A stretch of 64,000 nt of DNA, taken from Bog-756 sp963745955 (GTDB lineage: Bacteria > Actinomycetota > Acidimicrobiia > Acidimicrobiales > RAAP-2). Below the pieces are notes generated by a model. That model did not search any database. It worked only from the letters and a program-made list of their open reading frames with translations, and was not told the origin of the DNA. A program made the position numbers and the translations under genes. Positions 26,794 through 35,353 of the stretch are shown here, piece after piece; position 1 is the first letter of the stretch, and each line of letters starts with the position of its first letter. The stretch covers positions 310,001 through 374,000 of the forward strand of contig CAVUZI010000007.1 of the NCBI GenBank assembly GCA_963745955.1, given 5' to 3'.

Positions 26794-26841
26794 TCGGGCA
26801 CGATCGGTTGATCGGTTGATCGGCTGATCGGCTGATCGGGC
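26792..26841. repeat. 8-bp tandem repeat GATCGGNN
   Basis: Six units of GATCGG plus two variable bases occur directly after the epimerase stop. Five are contiguous (26802-26841) and one is offset by 2 bp (26792-26799). The repeat lies between the epimerase and the aldo/keto reductase and has no coding role. Confidence 0.85.
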
Positions 26842-26935
26842 ACGACCGGCTGATTCGGGCCGGGCGGGACCGGGACGGCCCACACCGGCCGGGCCCTCCG
26901 GATTGCCGGGTCGAGTGGGCGGGTAGGTTACGGTC

Positions 26936-27907
26936 ATGAAGCAACGGCACCTGGGACCTCTGTCCGTTTCCGCACTCGGGCTCGGCTGCATGGGGATGTC
27001 CGAGTTCTACGGCACCGCCGACGAAGCGGAGTCCATCGGCACCATTCACCGCGCCATCGAGCTGGGCTGCACCTTCTTGGACACCGCCGATATGTACGGC
27101 CCGTTCACCAACGAGCGACTGGTCGGGAGAGCGATCGCCGGGCGCCGGGACGAGGTGGTGCTGGCCACGAAGTTCGGGAACGAGCGCAGGGAGGACGGCT
27201 CGTGGGTGGGTGTCAACGGCCGGCCCGAGTATGTCGTCGCCGCCTGCGATGGGTCGCTCGACCGGCTCGGAGTCGACCACATCGATCTCTACTACCAGCA
27301 CCGGGTGGACACCACGGTGCCGATCGAGGAGACGGTGGGGGCAATGGCCTCCCTGGTCGCGGCGGGCAAGGTGCGGCACCTGGGCCTGTCCGAGGCCTCC
27401 GTCCTCACCATCCGGCGGGCCCACGCCGTCCATCCGATCGCGGCGCTCCAGACCGAGTACAGCCTCTTCACACGCGACGTCGAGGCGGAGCTGCTCCCCA
27501 CCGTCCGGGAGCTGGGCATCGGCTTCGTGGCCTACAGCCCGCTCGGCCGCGGCCTGCTCACCGGCGCGTACAGGCGCGTCTCGGACCTGCCCGAAGGGGA
27601 TACCAGGTCGGTGCGGTTCCCCCGCTTCGCCGAAGGAAACTTCGATCACAATCTCGCGCTGGTGGCCAACGTCGAGGAATTGGCGGCGTCCAAGGGCTGC
27701 ACACCGGGGCAGTTGGCCCTGGCCTGGGTCCTCGGACAGGGTGACGATGTCGTGCCCATCCCCGGGACGAAACGCCGTGCGTACCTCGAGGAGAACATCG
27801 CCGCGGTCGACGTCGAGCTGAGTGGCGACGAGATGGCCTGGCTGGAGGAGCACGTGGGGGAACCGGCGGGCGACCGCTACTCGGACATGGGATCGGTGAA
27901 CCGCTAA
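26936..27907 (+). CDS. Aldo/keto reductase
   Basis: The 323-aa protein is a TIM-barrel NADPH-dependent aldo/keto reductase, close to the AKR13/YhdN-like group. The catalytic tetrad is visible: D49 and Y54 (FLDTADMYG), K79 (LATKFG) and H122 (YYQHRVD). GTKRRAYLEENI provides the cofactor phosphate-binding Lys/Arg. Substrates are small aldehydes or ketones. The ATG at 26936 starts at the family N-terminus. It is not tightly linked to its neighbours. Confidence 0.9.
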   Translation: MKQRHLGPLSVSALGLGCMGMSEFYGTADEAESIGTIHRAIELGCTFLDTADMYGPFTNERLVGRAIAGRRDEVVLATKFGNERREDGSWVGVNGRPEYVVAACDGSLDRLGVDHIDLYYQHRVDTTVPIEETVGAMASLVAAGKVRHLGLSEASVLTIRRAHAVHPIAALQTEYSLFTRDVEAELLPTVRELGIGFVAYSPLGRGLLTGAYRRVSDLPEGDTRSVRFPRFAEGNFDHNLALVANVEELAASKGCTPGQLALAWVLGQGDDVVPIPGTKRRAYLEENIAAVDVELSGDEMAWLEEHVGEPAGDRYSDMGSVNR

Positions 27908-27973
27908 CGCAGCGGGCCCGAGGGCGGTTCGCGGCCGGGTGCCGGTCGGCCGTGCACCTGCCAGACTGAGGCC

Positions 27974-28858
27974 ATGGAAGTCCATCTGGTGGACGGCACG
28001 TACGAGCTCTTCCGGCACTTCTTCGGACAACCTCCTCGTGCCTCGGACGACGGCGAAGAAATCGGTGCGGCACGTGGGGTCGTCCTCTCGATCGTCGGCA
28101 TGCTCGCCGACGGCGCCACCCACGTGGGCGTGGCCACCGATCACGTCATCGAGTCGTTCCGCAACGAGCTGTGGCCCGGCTACAAGACCGGGGAGGGCAT
28201 CGCCCCCGAGCTGCGATCCCAGTTCGAGCCGCTCGAGCGGGCGTTGGATGCCCTGGGGGTCACCGTGTGGCCGATGGTCGAGCTCGAAGCAGACGACGCA
28301 TTGGCTTCGGCCGCCGCCGTGGCCGCGAAGGATCCGACGGTGGACCGGGTGCTCATCTGCACCCCTGACAAGGACCTGGCCCAGTGCGTGGTGGGCGAGC
28401 GGGTCGTCCAACTCGACCGCCGCAGTGGCAAGGTGAGCGACGAGGCCGGTGTCTGGGCCAAGTTCGGGGTGGCGCCCGGGTCCATCCCCGACTGGCTGGC
28501 ACTGGTCGGTGACACCGCCGACGGGTTCCCCGGGTTGGCCGGCTGGGGCAAACGGTCGGCCTCGGTCGTACTGGCCCACTACGGGAGCTTCGATGATGTA
28601 CCCGACCGGGTCGCGGAGTGGGATCCGGAGGTTCGGGGCGAGGTGCGGGGAGCGGCCAAGCTGGCCGACCGGCTCGCCAAAGAACGCGACCAGGCCGAGC
28701 TGTTCAGAGTCCTGGCCACCCTCCGGGTGGACACATCGCTGCTCGGCACCGTGGCGTCGCTGCAGTGGCGAGGGCCGAAGAAGGCGTTCGAAGATGTGTG
28801 CCGGGAGTTCCGGGATCCCGCACTGGCCGAGCGGGCCGCGGCGATACCGGGCAGCTGA
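27974..28858 (+). CDS. 5'-3' exonuclease / flap-endonuclease-like protein
   Basis: The 294-aa protein matches the 5'-3' exonuclease domain of DNA polymerase I, without a polymerase part. Acidic metal ligands are seen at D7 (HLVDGTYELFR), in ELEADDALASA and in CTPDKDLAQ, and the H3TH DNA-binding arch follows (LVGDTADGFPGLAGWGKRSA). It should remove flaps or resect 5' ends. It ends 7 bp from the convergent ligase gene, linking it physically to the repair module. The ATG at 27974 begins at the conserved N-terminus. Confidence 0.85.
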   Translation: MEVHLVDGTYELFRHFFGQPPRASDDGEEIGAARGVVLSIVGMLADGATHVGVATDHVIESFRNELWPGYKTGEGIAPELRSQFEPLERALDALGVTVWPMVELEADDALASAAAVAAKDPTVDRVLICTPDKDLAQCVVGERVVQLDRRSGKVSDEAGVWAKFGVAPGSIPDWLALVGDTADGFPGLAGWGKRSASVVLAHYGSFDDVPDRVAEWDPEVRGEVRGAAKLADRLAKERDQAELFRVLATLRVDTSLLGTVASLQWRGPKKAFEDVCREFRDPALAERAAAIPGS

Positions 28859-28865
28859 CGCGGCG

Positions 28866-29927
28866 TCACCCCTTGGTGCCGAAGACCTCGTCGAGCTCGG
28901 TGGGAACCGGGGTGTCGAGCTGTGAGTAGGTACACGAACCGGGAGCCCGGTCAGGTCGCCACCGGACGAACGAGGTGGCGTGACGGAAGCGGTCACCCTG
29001 GAGGTGGTCGTATGCCACCTCGGCCACCAGCTCGGGGCGCACTGGCTCCCAACTCAGGTCCTTTCCACCGCTCCACCGGCTCGGCGCGCCCGGAACGCGA
29101 CCGGCGGTGTCGACCTCGAGGAGCCAGGGATGATCCTTCGAGGCGACCTCCCGGAAAGGCTCGAGCGTCTCGACGAATTCGGCGCGACGGGCCGCGCTGA
29201 AACCGGAGGCCACCCCGACGTGCTGGAGTGCACCGGCGTCATCGAAGAGCCCGAGGAGCAACGACCCGACGACACCGCCCTCCTTGTGCCAGCGGAATCC
29301 CCCGACCACGCAGTCGGCAGTTCGCTCGTGCTTCACTTTCAACATCACCCGCTTGCCGGGTTGATACTGCAAGTCGCCCGCCTTCACGACGACCCCGTCC
29401 AGTCCGGCTCCCTCGAACCGGGAGAACCAGTCCCGGGCTCGGTCAGGGCGGGTCGTCACGGGCGTGAGATGGATGGGTGGTCTGGCCTTCCCGAGCGCCT
29501 TCTCGAGGGCCCCCCGCCGGACGGCGTAGGGCTCCGACCGGAGGTCCGAATCGTCGAGCGCCAGGAGATCGAAGGCCACGAACGACGCCGGCATCTGCTG
29601 GGCGAGGAGCTTGACCCGTGAGGCCGCCGGATGGATCCTCTGCGACAGGGCATCGAAGTCGAGGCCGGCCGGCCCGGCGATGACGATCTCTCCGTCGAGC
29701 ACGCAGCGGTCCGGCACATTGCCCAGCAGGGACTCGATCAGCTCCGGGAAGTATCGGTTGAGTGGCTTTTCGTTGCGGCTGCCCAGGACCACGGAGTCAC
29801 CGTCACGGAACACGATGCACCGGAAACCGTCCCACTTCGGCTCATAGAAGAGGCCCTCGTCCTCGGGGAGGCTCCGGGTCAGCTTGGCCAGCATCGGCGA
29901 GACCGGGGGCACGACGGGGAGCGGCAC
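28866..29927 (-). CDS. ligC: ATP-dependent DNA ligase, LigC type
   Basis: The 353-aa ligase has the adenylated lysine K31 in EPKWDGFR, motif III-IV (LDGEIVIA, EGAGLDGVVVK) and motif V (MLKVKHERTADCVV), then an OB-fold ending RFRHATSFVRWRPDR. The length and wording match mycobacterial LigC closely, unlike the multidomain LigD. LigC seals nicks in Ku-independent gap repair and base excision repair. GTG at 29927 is preferred because it gives the usual MPLPVVPPVSPMLAK start; residues further upstream are low-complexity Pro/Arg. Confidence 0.9.
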   Translation of the reverse strand: MPLPVVPPVSPMLAKLTRSLPEDEGLFYEPKWDGFRCIVFRDGDSVVLGSRNEKPLNRYFPELIESLLGNVPDRCVLDGEIVIAGPAGLDFDALSQRIHPAASRVKLLAQQMPASFVAFDLLALDDSDLRSEPYAVRRGALEKALGKARPPIHLTPVTTRPDRARDWFSRFEGAGLDGVVVKAGDLQYQPGKRVMLKVKHERTADCVVGGFRWHKEGGVVGSLLLGLFDDAGALQHVGVASGFSAARRAEFVETLEPFREVASKDHPWLLEVDTAGRVPGAPSRWSGGKDLSWEPVRPELVAEVAYDHLQGDRFRHATSFVRWRPDRAPGSCTYSQLDTPVPTELDEVFGTKG

Positions 29928-29967
29928 CGGCCCATCGTAACCAGGCGGCCCAGGGGCGCGCCGGGGT

Positions 29968-30981
29968 CTAGGCGGCGTGGCTCGCCGTCCAGGCAAGGAA
30001 GTCCTCCATCGGCAGGGCGTTCATGACCCGGTCGACGGGGACGCCGGCCCGAGCCGCCTGCTCGCAGCCGTGTCGCTGCCATTCGAGCTGGCCCGGCGCG
30101 TGAGCATCGGTGTCCACGACCACCACGCAGTCGAGTGAGAGTGCGAGGGAGAGCAGCGGCTCGGGGGGGTCGAGTCGCTCCGGACGGCAGTTGATCTCCA
30201 CCGCAGTGCCGGTCTCGGCACAGGCGGTGAAGACGGCCTCGGCATCGAATTTCGACTGGGGACGACCACGTCCGACCAGGATGCGACCCGTGCAATGCCC
30301 CAGGATGTCGGTGTGGGGACTCCGCACGGCACGGAGCATCCGCGCCGTCATCTCCGGTGCGTCCATCCGGAGTTTCGAATGGACGCTGGCCACCACGACA
30401 TCCAGCTGCGCCAGGAGCTCGGCATCCTGGTCCAGCGTCCCGTCCTCGAGGATGTCGACCTCGATGCCGGTCAGGATGCGAAACGGCGCCAGTTCGGCAT
30501 TCAGGCCGGCGACGATGTCCAGTTGCTCACGGAGACGGTCGGCATCGAGCCCGTGGGCGATCGTCAGGCGGGGACTGTGGTCGGTCAGGGCCCAGTAGCG
30601 GTGCCCGACCTCCTTCGCCGCTTCGGCCATCTCCCGAATCGGGCTTCCCCCGTCCGACCAGTCCGAGTGGCTGTGACAGTCGCCCTGGAGGCTTTCGAGC
30701 AGCCTGGAGGCCTCGGCGCTCATGACCGGTTGGTCGGCCGATTCGAGCTTCTCCAGATAGGCGGGGGTGGCGCCGTGTGCCGCATCGATGATCACCTGTG
30801 CGCTCGTCTTGCCGATACCGGGGATCTTCTGGAGTACGGCCGGCGACATGGTCGCCAATTCGCCGGCGGGCAGCTCGGAGACGGCCTCGGCCGCATTGCG
30901 AAAGGCCCGCACCTTGTAGGAGTGGGCGCCGTCACGCTCGAGCAGGTAGGCGATCCGCCGCAACGCGGTGACCGGATCCAT
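29968..30981 (-). CDS. PolX-like HhH plus PHP-domain protein (no polymerase core)
   Basis: The 337-aa protein joins an N-terminal helix-hairpin-helix region (YKVRAFRNAAEAV, KIPGIGKTSAQVI) to a C-terminal PHP phosphoesterase domain. PHP metal ligands are seen in CHSHSDWSDGG, WALTDHSPRL, GIEVDIL, ASVHSKL, ILGHCTGRI and VDTDAH. This is the PolX domain order with the nucleotidyltransferase palm missing. PolX PHP domains have 3'-5' exonuclease or phosphatase activity. Located between LigC and Prim-Pol, it may clean 3' ends before gap filling. ATG at 30981 (MDPVTALRR) is a natural start, 6 bp from the Prim-Pol stop. Confidence 0.85.
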   Translation of the reverse strand: MDPVTALRRIAYLLERDGAHSYKVRAFRNAAEAVSELPAGELATMSPAVLQKIPGIGKTSAQVIIDAAHGATPAYLEKLESADQPVMSAEASRLLESLQGDCHSHSDWSDGGSPIREMAEAAKEVGHRYWALTDHSPRLTIAHGLDADRLREQLDIVAGLNAELAPFRILTGIEVDILEDGTLDQDAELLAQLDVVVASVHSKLRMDAPEMTARMLRAVRSPHTDILGHCTGRILVGRGRPQSKFDAEAVFTACAETGTAVEINCRPERLDPPEPLLSLALSLDCVVVVDTDAHAPGQLEWQRHGCEQAARAGVPVDRVMNALPMEDFLAWTASHAA

Positions 30982-30986
30982 CGCTC

Positions 30987-31998
30987 CTAGCCCCGCTTCG
31001 CTCGACTCGGCGCCACCCTGGGTGGCTCGTCGGGCTGCTTCGGGTACTCGGGCGGCCACGGCGCGTCGTGCAGTCCGTCGGATCGGTCCTTGGCCGCCAT
31101 GTCCAACAGGGGCTGGAGCGACTGCGGATCTTCGCCGATCCCCGCCCACGGGTCGCCCCGCCGACGGACCAGCTCCGGTACCGTTCGGATGGTCAGCTCC
31201 TCCGGGTCCACCGAGTCGACCTCATCCCACTCCAGTGGGGTGGAGACCTGGCCGCCGACCCGCGGTCTGGCGAACCAGGCTCCGAACACCGTCTTGTGGG
31301 GTGCGTTCTGGTTGAAGTCGACGAAGACACGCGCTCCACGCTCTTCCTTCCACCAATTCGACGTGATCAGGTCCGGGTGCCTGCGCTCGAGCTCTCTGGC
31401 CAGCGCCACGGCACCGGCGCGGACCGAGAAGCTGTCCCACCGCGGCTCCAGCCGCACGTAGATGTGCATGCCGCGATTTCCCGTCGTCTTCGGGTATCCG
31501 ACCATGCCCAGCTCGGCCAGGAGCTCCCGGACGTGGGCGGCCGCGGTGCGGACGTCGTCGAATGAGGTCCCGGGCTGCGGGTCGAGATCGATGCGGAGCT
31601 CGTCGGCGTGATCGGGGTCATCGGCACGGTAGGGCCACAGGTGCAGACCGAGGCATCCGAGGTTCACAGCCCAAAGGACGTGTGAGATGTCGGCCACGAC
31701 GAGCGCGTTCGACGTGGTGCCGTTCGGCGTGGTCACCACGGTGGTCCGTAGCCAACTCGGGGCGTTGGCCGGGACCCGCTTCTGGAAGAACGACGAACCC
31801 CCGGCACCACCGGGGAACCTCTCGAGCAGGGCGGGCCGGCCCCCTGCGGCGATTGATGAGGGCGTCGGCGATGTCGAGGTAGTACGAGACGAGGTCGAAC
31901 TTGGTGGCGCCCAGTTCGGGGAAGTAGACCTTGTCAGGACTCGAGATGTCGACGGTGCGGCCCGAGACCTCGACGACCCGGACGTCCTTGGCGGGCAT
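30987..31998 (-). CDS. Primase-polymerase, LigD-Pol/Prim-PolC type (frameshifted)
   Basis: Corrected length is 336 aa. It is an archaeo-eukaryotic primase-fold polymerase like the LigD polymerase domain: VDISSPDKVYFPELGATKFD, FFQKRVPANAPSW, the metal-binding ELRIDLDPQPG, GNRGMHIYV, and KTVFGAWFARPRVGG. One extra base in the C5 run at 31840-31844 shifts the frame at NRRRG; it resumes RPALLERFPGG. A free-standing protein beside LigC resembles mycobacterial Prim-PolC, which fills short gaps together with LigC. The ATG at 31998 starts MPAKDVRVVEVSG. No Ku gene is in the window. Confidence 0.85.
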
Positions 31999-32057
31999 CC
32001 CCTCACGATACCGGCCCCGACAACGACCAGGATTCTTCGGGGTAGCCTTCGTCCCCC

Positions 32058-32501
32058 ATGAGGGCCAACCGCTCGATCCCGCCATCCGCCGTCATCCCGG
32101 TCCTGATCTACCCGGACGTGAGGGGAGCGGTGGCCTGGCTGGGCGAAGCGTTCGGATTCGTCGAGCGGGTACGGATCGGCGAGGACCATCGGTCACAGCT
32201 CAGCTACGGGGAGGGGGCGGTGATCGTCGGCGACGTCCGAGGAGACCGCCGGCCTCCGCGGCCGGGCGAGGTGACCCACTCGGTGATGGTCCGGGTCGAA
32301 GATGCGAACACCCACTGCGAGCGGGCGCGGGCCGCCGGCGCCCGGATCATCATGGAGCCGACTGATTTCGAGTACGGCGAGCGCCAGTACACCGCCGTCG
32401 ACCCGGCCGGGCACCAATGGACGTTCACGGAGACGCTGGCCGACGTGGCCCCCGAGGAATGGGGTGGGACGCGTCCGTCGCCCCCATCCGCCGAGGCCTG
32501 A
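32058..32501 (+). CDS. VOC family protein (glyoxalase-like)
   Basis: The 147-aa protein has a duplicated beta-alpha-beta-beta-beta fold: VIPVLIYPDVRGAVAWLGEA, then FEYGERQYTAVDPAGHQWTF. This pattern is common in PhnB-like glyoxalase/bleomycin-resistance proteins. Metal ligands are not certain. It is divergent from the repair genes with only 59 bp between starts. The ATG at 32058 gives a normal family N-terminus. Function unknown. Confidence 0.8.
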   Translation: MRANRSIPPSAVIPVLIYPDVRGAVAWLGEAFGFVERVRIGEDHRSQLSYGEGAVIVGDVRGDRRPPRPGEVTHSVMVRVEDANTHCERARAAGARIIMEPTDFEYGERQYTAVDPAGHQWTFTETLADVAPEEWGGTRPSPPSAEA

Positions 32502-32695
32502 AGTCCGCCGGCGCGAGCTGGCATCTCGACAAGGACCGCAACTGCGCTCCTGGGCGATGCGGAGAGGACGCAGACATGGGCTGAGATGAGCTGGAAGCCC
32601 GGGGGACAGCCGGGACGCCCAAGATGCCGTCTGACCATTCGCGGAGGCTCTGCGCAGCCGACAACGGCTGAAGCCGGCCTGTGGTCGGAGGCTCT
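32502..32695. other. Non-coding stretch before the 18-bp repeat
   Basis: This is the first part of a 401-bp gene-free region between the VOC gene and a minus-strand secreted protein. I see no gene, hairpin or promoter that I can defend here; the rest of the gap holds the tandem repeat and a terminator. Confidence 0.45.
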
Positions 32696-32821
32696 CCGGG
32701 AACAGACAAGAGCCCGGGAACAGACAAGAGCCCGGGAACAGACAAGAGCCCGGGAACAGACAAGAGCCCGGGAACAGACAAGAGCCCGGGAACAGACAAG
32801 AGCCCGGGAACAGACAAGAGC
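32696..32821. repeat. Seven-copy 18-bp tandem repeat
   Basis: Seven identical units of CCGGGAACAGACAAGAGC run from 32696 to 32821 without an error. The last 8 bases (ACAAGAGC) also form part of the left arm of the adjoining terminator hairpin, so each copy can in principle pair with the terminator's right arm. The array is intergenic, downstream of a minus-strand gene. Confidence 0.95.
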
Positions 32822-32845
32822 GCCGACCGAAGTCGGCGCTCTTGT
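32814..32845 (-). terminator. Hairpin terminator of the secreted IPT gene
   Basis: A 14-bp perfect stem (ACAAGAGCGCCGAC at 32814-32827 with 32832-32845) encloses a CGAA tetraloop. It is 58 bp past the stop of the minus-strand IPT protein gene and overlaps the last unit of the 18-bp repeat. It could work in both directions. Confidence 0.8.
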
Positions 32846-32902
32846 TCTGACTTCCTTGTACGACCCCTGGGGAGCTTGCTCCCCAGGCGAGGCCTGGTGG
32901 AA

Positions 32903-33591
32903 CTAGGCCCGGTAGACGTACGTGTAGTTGGTGGTTCCCGCACTCGCACCTTCGGTCGTGGTCACCACGACTGCGGCCTTGCCCGGGGCGGCGTGCGCTG
33001 GGACGACCACCTTGAGCGTCCGGTCGTTCTCACCGTCACCGATGAGGAGTTCGTTCCGGCAAAACTCACCGTGGGTGTGCTGTCCCCTGAAGCCAGGTGA
33101 TCACCGCGGATGACGATGGTGTTGCCACCCAACACGGTGCCCCTGTTGGGACTGAGGGAGGTGATCCTCGGCACGTAGTACGTGTAGACCGAGCCGGCGG
33201 TCACCTTGCTCGTTCCCCCATCGGGACTGCTCACGGTCACAGGGACGGTGCCCGCGGCCTGCGGCGGTGGGACAGCGACGATGGTGGCGTCCGTCTTGAC
33301 CGTGAACGACGCGGCCACGGTACCGAACATCACCGAGTTGACCGGGCTCGAGGTCTTCAAACAGACGCCCCGGATGTCAACCTTCACAATTTCCCGGTTC
33401 GCACCCCCGACGCCATGCACCTGGAATACCTCTGGCGTGCAAGTCCCAGGGGGCGTAGGCAGCGCTGCCCCGGCAGTTGCCAGTCCTCCAACCAGTGGAA
33501 ACGCAATGAGGCCCGCGGCGACAGCGGCGCCGACCCCAATCTTCAGTGAGCCCCCTGGCTTCACGAAACCTGCCCTCGACCGAAGCCTCAT
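32903..33591 (-). CDS. Secreted IPT/TIG-domain protein (frameshifted)
   Basis: Corrected length is 229 aa. A signal peptide (KIGVGAAVAAGLIAFPLVGG, cleavage near AGA) precedes one degenerate Ig-like domain and one clear IPT/TIG domain (ITSLSPNRGTVLGGNTIVIR). A missing G near 33027-33032 shifts the frame after SSVTV; adding it restores ENDRTLKVVVPAHAAPGKAA and a natural end TYVYRA. It is probably extracellular, with a binding or structural role. AAAGGA lies about 9 nt before the ATG. GC content is lower than in the neighbours around its start. Confidence 0.75.
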
Positions 33592-33925
33592 ATTATTATG
33601 TCCTTTCCACCGGCCCCCAGACGGTCTGAGGGACTAGCGTTACGCTCAGCATGGTAAGTGACCGTCTCCGGGGGAGTCAATCATCAATCTTGAGGATGTC
33701 GTCCCAGCGAGCACCTCGCATGAAGGGTTCGTCGCGGGTAGTTCACTCCTCGTTCAATCGGAGGACGAATCACCCGGCATCCCGAGCCCGACCAGGCGTA
33801 CCATTGTCTCTGCACAAGCGCGGGCTGTCCAGACCAATTCCACGGGAATTGTCATCCAAGGCTTTCCAGGCTCGTCCATAAGGCTCGTTCCATAGGGCTC
33901 GGCGCTTGTCCGAGCCTTCGCCGCT
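33592..33925. other. Lower-GC gap between IPT gene and dehydrogenase gene
   Basis: This 334-bp region is clearly less GC-rich than its neighbours. A 5-1-5 inverted repeat (AGCGTTACGCT) lies near 33637-33647. Short frames exist on both strands (for example 41 codons on the minus strand starting near 33880), but codon use is unlike the window and none has family motifs, so I do not call a gene. It could be a decayed coding remnant. Confidence 0.4.
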
Positions 33926-35143
33926 TCAGGTCCCGGCCGGAGTCCGCTCTTCGCACGCCCACGGCGCACCGTGGCTGTTGACGAGGTCGAGAAAGGGATC
34001 GGCGGGCAGCGCCTCGGGCCCGAGCACCCCCTGACCGGACCAGGCACCCGAGTCGAGCAGCTCGAGGGCCACGACGGGGTTCATGGCTGTCTGCCAGACC
34101 ACGGCCTGAGAGCCGAATTCGGACATGCACCAGGCGTTGTCCACCGCGTGATACAGGTACACCTCCCGCGGGTTACCGTCCACCCCGGTGCCCGTGACCC
34201 AGGTTCCCGCGCAGGTCGATCCTGACATCCGGTCCCCGAGTCGTGCGGGATCGGGAAGGCATCGGGCCACCACATCCCGGGGGGAGACCTCGACATCTCC
34301 GATCCGGACCGGAGTGGTCGAGTCGAGACCCAGCTTGTGGATGGTGGAGAGCACACCGATGAACTCGTCACCCAAGCCGTACTTGAAGGTGACCCGGTTG
34401 GCCTCGACCCACCTGGGGATCAGCAGGACCTCCTCGTGCTCCACGTTGACGCACTCGACGGGCCCGATGCCCGCCGGGAAGGAGAAGGTCTCGGGCTCGC
34501 TGAAGCACTCGGTGGTGAACCACTCCTTCCCCTTCTCCCAGATCACCGGAGGATTCAGGCATTCCTCGATCGTGGTCCAGATCGAGAACGACGGGGCGAA
34601 CTCGTACCCCTCGATCACCAGGTTCGAGCCGTCCCGCACCCCGACTTCGTCGATGGACGAGAACAGGCGGTCAGCCGCGTAGCGGGCGAACACGTCGGAA
34701 AGGCCGGGTTCCACACCGATACCGCACAGGGCCAGCAGACCCCGCTCCTTCCACTGGTCCGCCAGGGCGAACTGTTCATCGCCGAGCTTGACCCCGGGCA
34801 GACGGTAGGGGTCGGTCGGATGGGGACGCGAGAGGGACATGGCCATGTCGAGGTAGGTGACACCGGCGGAGAATGCGGCTCGGAAGACGGGCATCACGAA
34901 CCGCGGGTCCAAGGCGTTCAGCACGGCGTCCACCCGCTGGCTCCGGATCAGGCTCACGATGGCTCCTTCGTCGCCGGCATCCAGCTGGACGGCGACGAAC
35001 CGCTCGCCGGCTCCGGCCACGGCTTGTTGCGCCCGCTCGACGTCGTAGTCGGCCATGACCACGTGTTCGAAGAGTCCCCAGCGGGCCGCGGTCTTGGCCA
35101 CGGCCGTCCCCACTCCTCCGGCTCCGATGACAAGAACTCGCAT
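33926..35143 (-). CDS. Saccharopine dehydrogenase-like NAD(P)-binding protein
   Basis: The 405-aa protein has an N-terminal Rossmann motif MRVLVIGAGGVGTAVA and the domain order of the saccharopine dehydrogenase family (Lys9/LYS1-like), which oxidises or forms amino-acid-derived imines. LNALDPRFVMPVFRAAFSAG and GVTYLDMAMS match the family; the C-terminal half carries the substrate domain. GGAGG is 5 nt before the ATG at 35143, favouring it over an ATG four codons upstream. It is divergent from the MBL gene. The true substrate may not be saccharopine. Confidence 0.85.
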   Translation of the reverse strand: MRVLVIGAGGVGTAVAKTAARWGLFEHVVMADYDVERAQQAVAGAGERFVAVQLDAGDEGAIVSLIRSQRVDAVLNALDPRFVMPVFRAAFSAGVTYLDMAMSLSRPHPTDPYRLPGVKLGDEQFALADQWKERGLLALCGIGVEPGLSDVFARYAADRLFSSIDEVGVRDGSNLVIEGYEFAPSFSIWTTIEECLNPPVIWEKGKEWFTTECFSEPETFSFPAGIGPVECVNVEHEEVLLIPRWVEANRVTFKYGLGDEFIGVLSTIHKLGLDSTTPVRIGDVEVSPRDVVARCLPDPARLGDRMSGSTCAGTWVTGTGVDGNPREVYLYHAVDNAWCMSEFGSQAVVWQTAMNPVVALELLDSGAWSGQGVLGPEALPADPFLDLVNSHGAPWACEERTPAGT

Positions 35144-35353
35144 GATTGCCTCCATCGCTCACGGCCGTCGCCACGATTCCGACGTCCCGCTGAAAGGTAC
35201 CGTCCGGGGATCGGTGACGGGCATCGAGGGCCGAACGGTACCGGGCGCTCAGCGGCTCACAGCTCGGCCTGCGTCGACTCGTCTAGTGTCGCCCCGGGCT
35301 TCGATGTCACCGCACTCCTGTGTCCGCGGCACCGATCGTGGGAAGGAAGCTCG

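Noticed and set aside
28866..31998. Classical NHEJ (Ku-LigD) operon
   Set aside because: No Ku gene is visible, and ligase and polymerase are separate proteins resembling LigC and Prim-PolC rather than a fused LigD.
32696..32821. CRISPR array
   Set aside because: The repeats are directly adjacent with no spacers, and no cas genes are present.
33760..33880. 41-codon minus-strand frame starting near 33880
   Set aside because: It has no ribosome-binding site I can defend, uses low-GC codons unlike the window, and matches no family.
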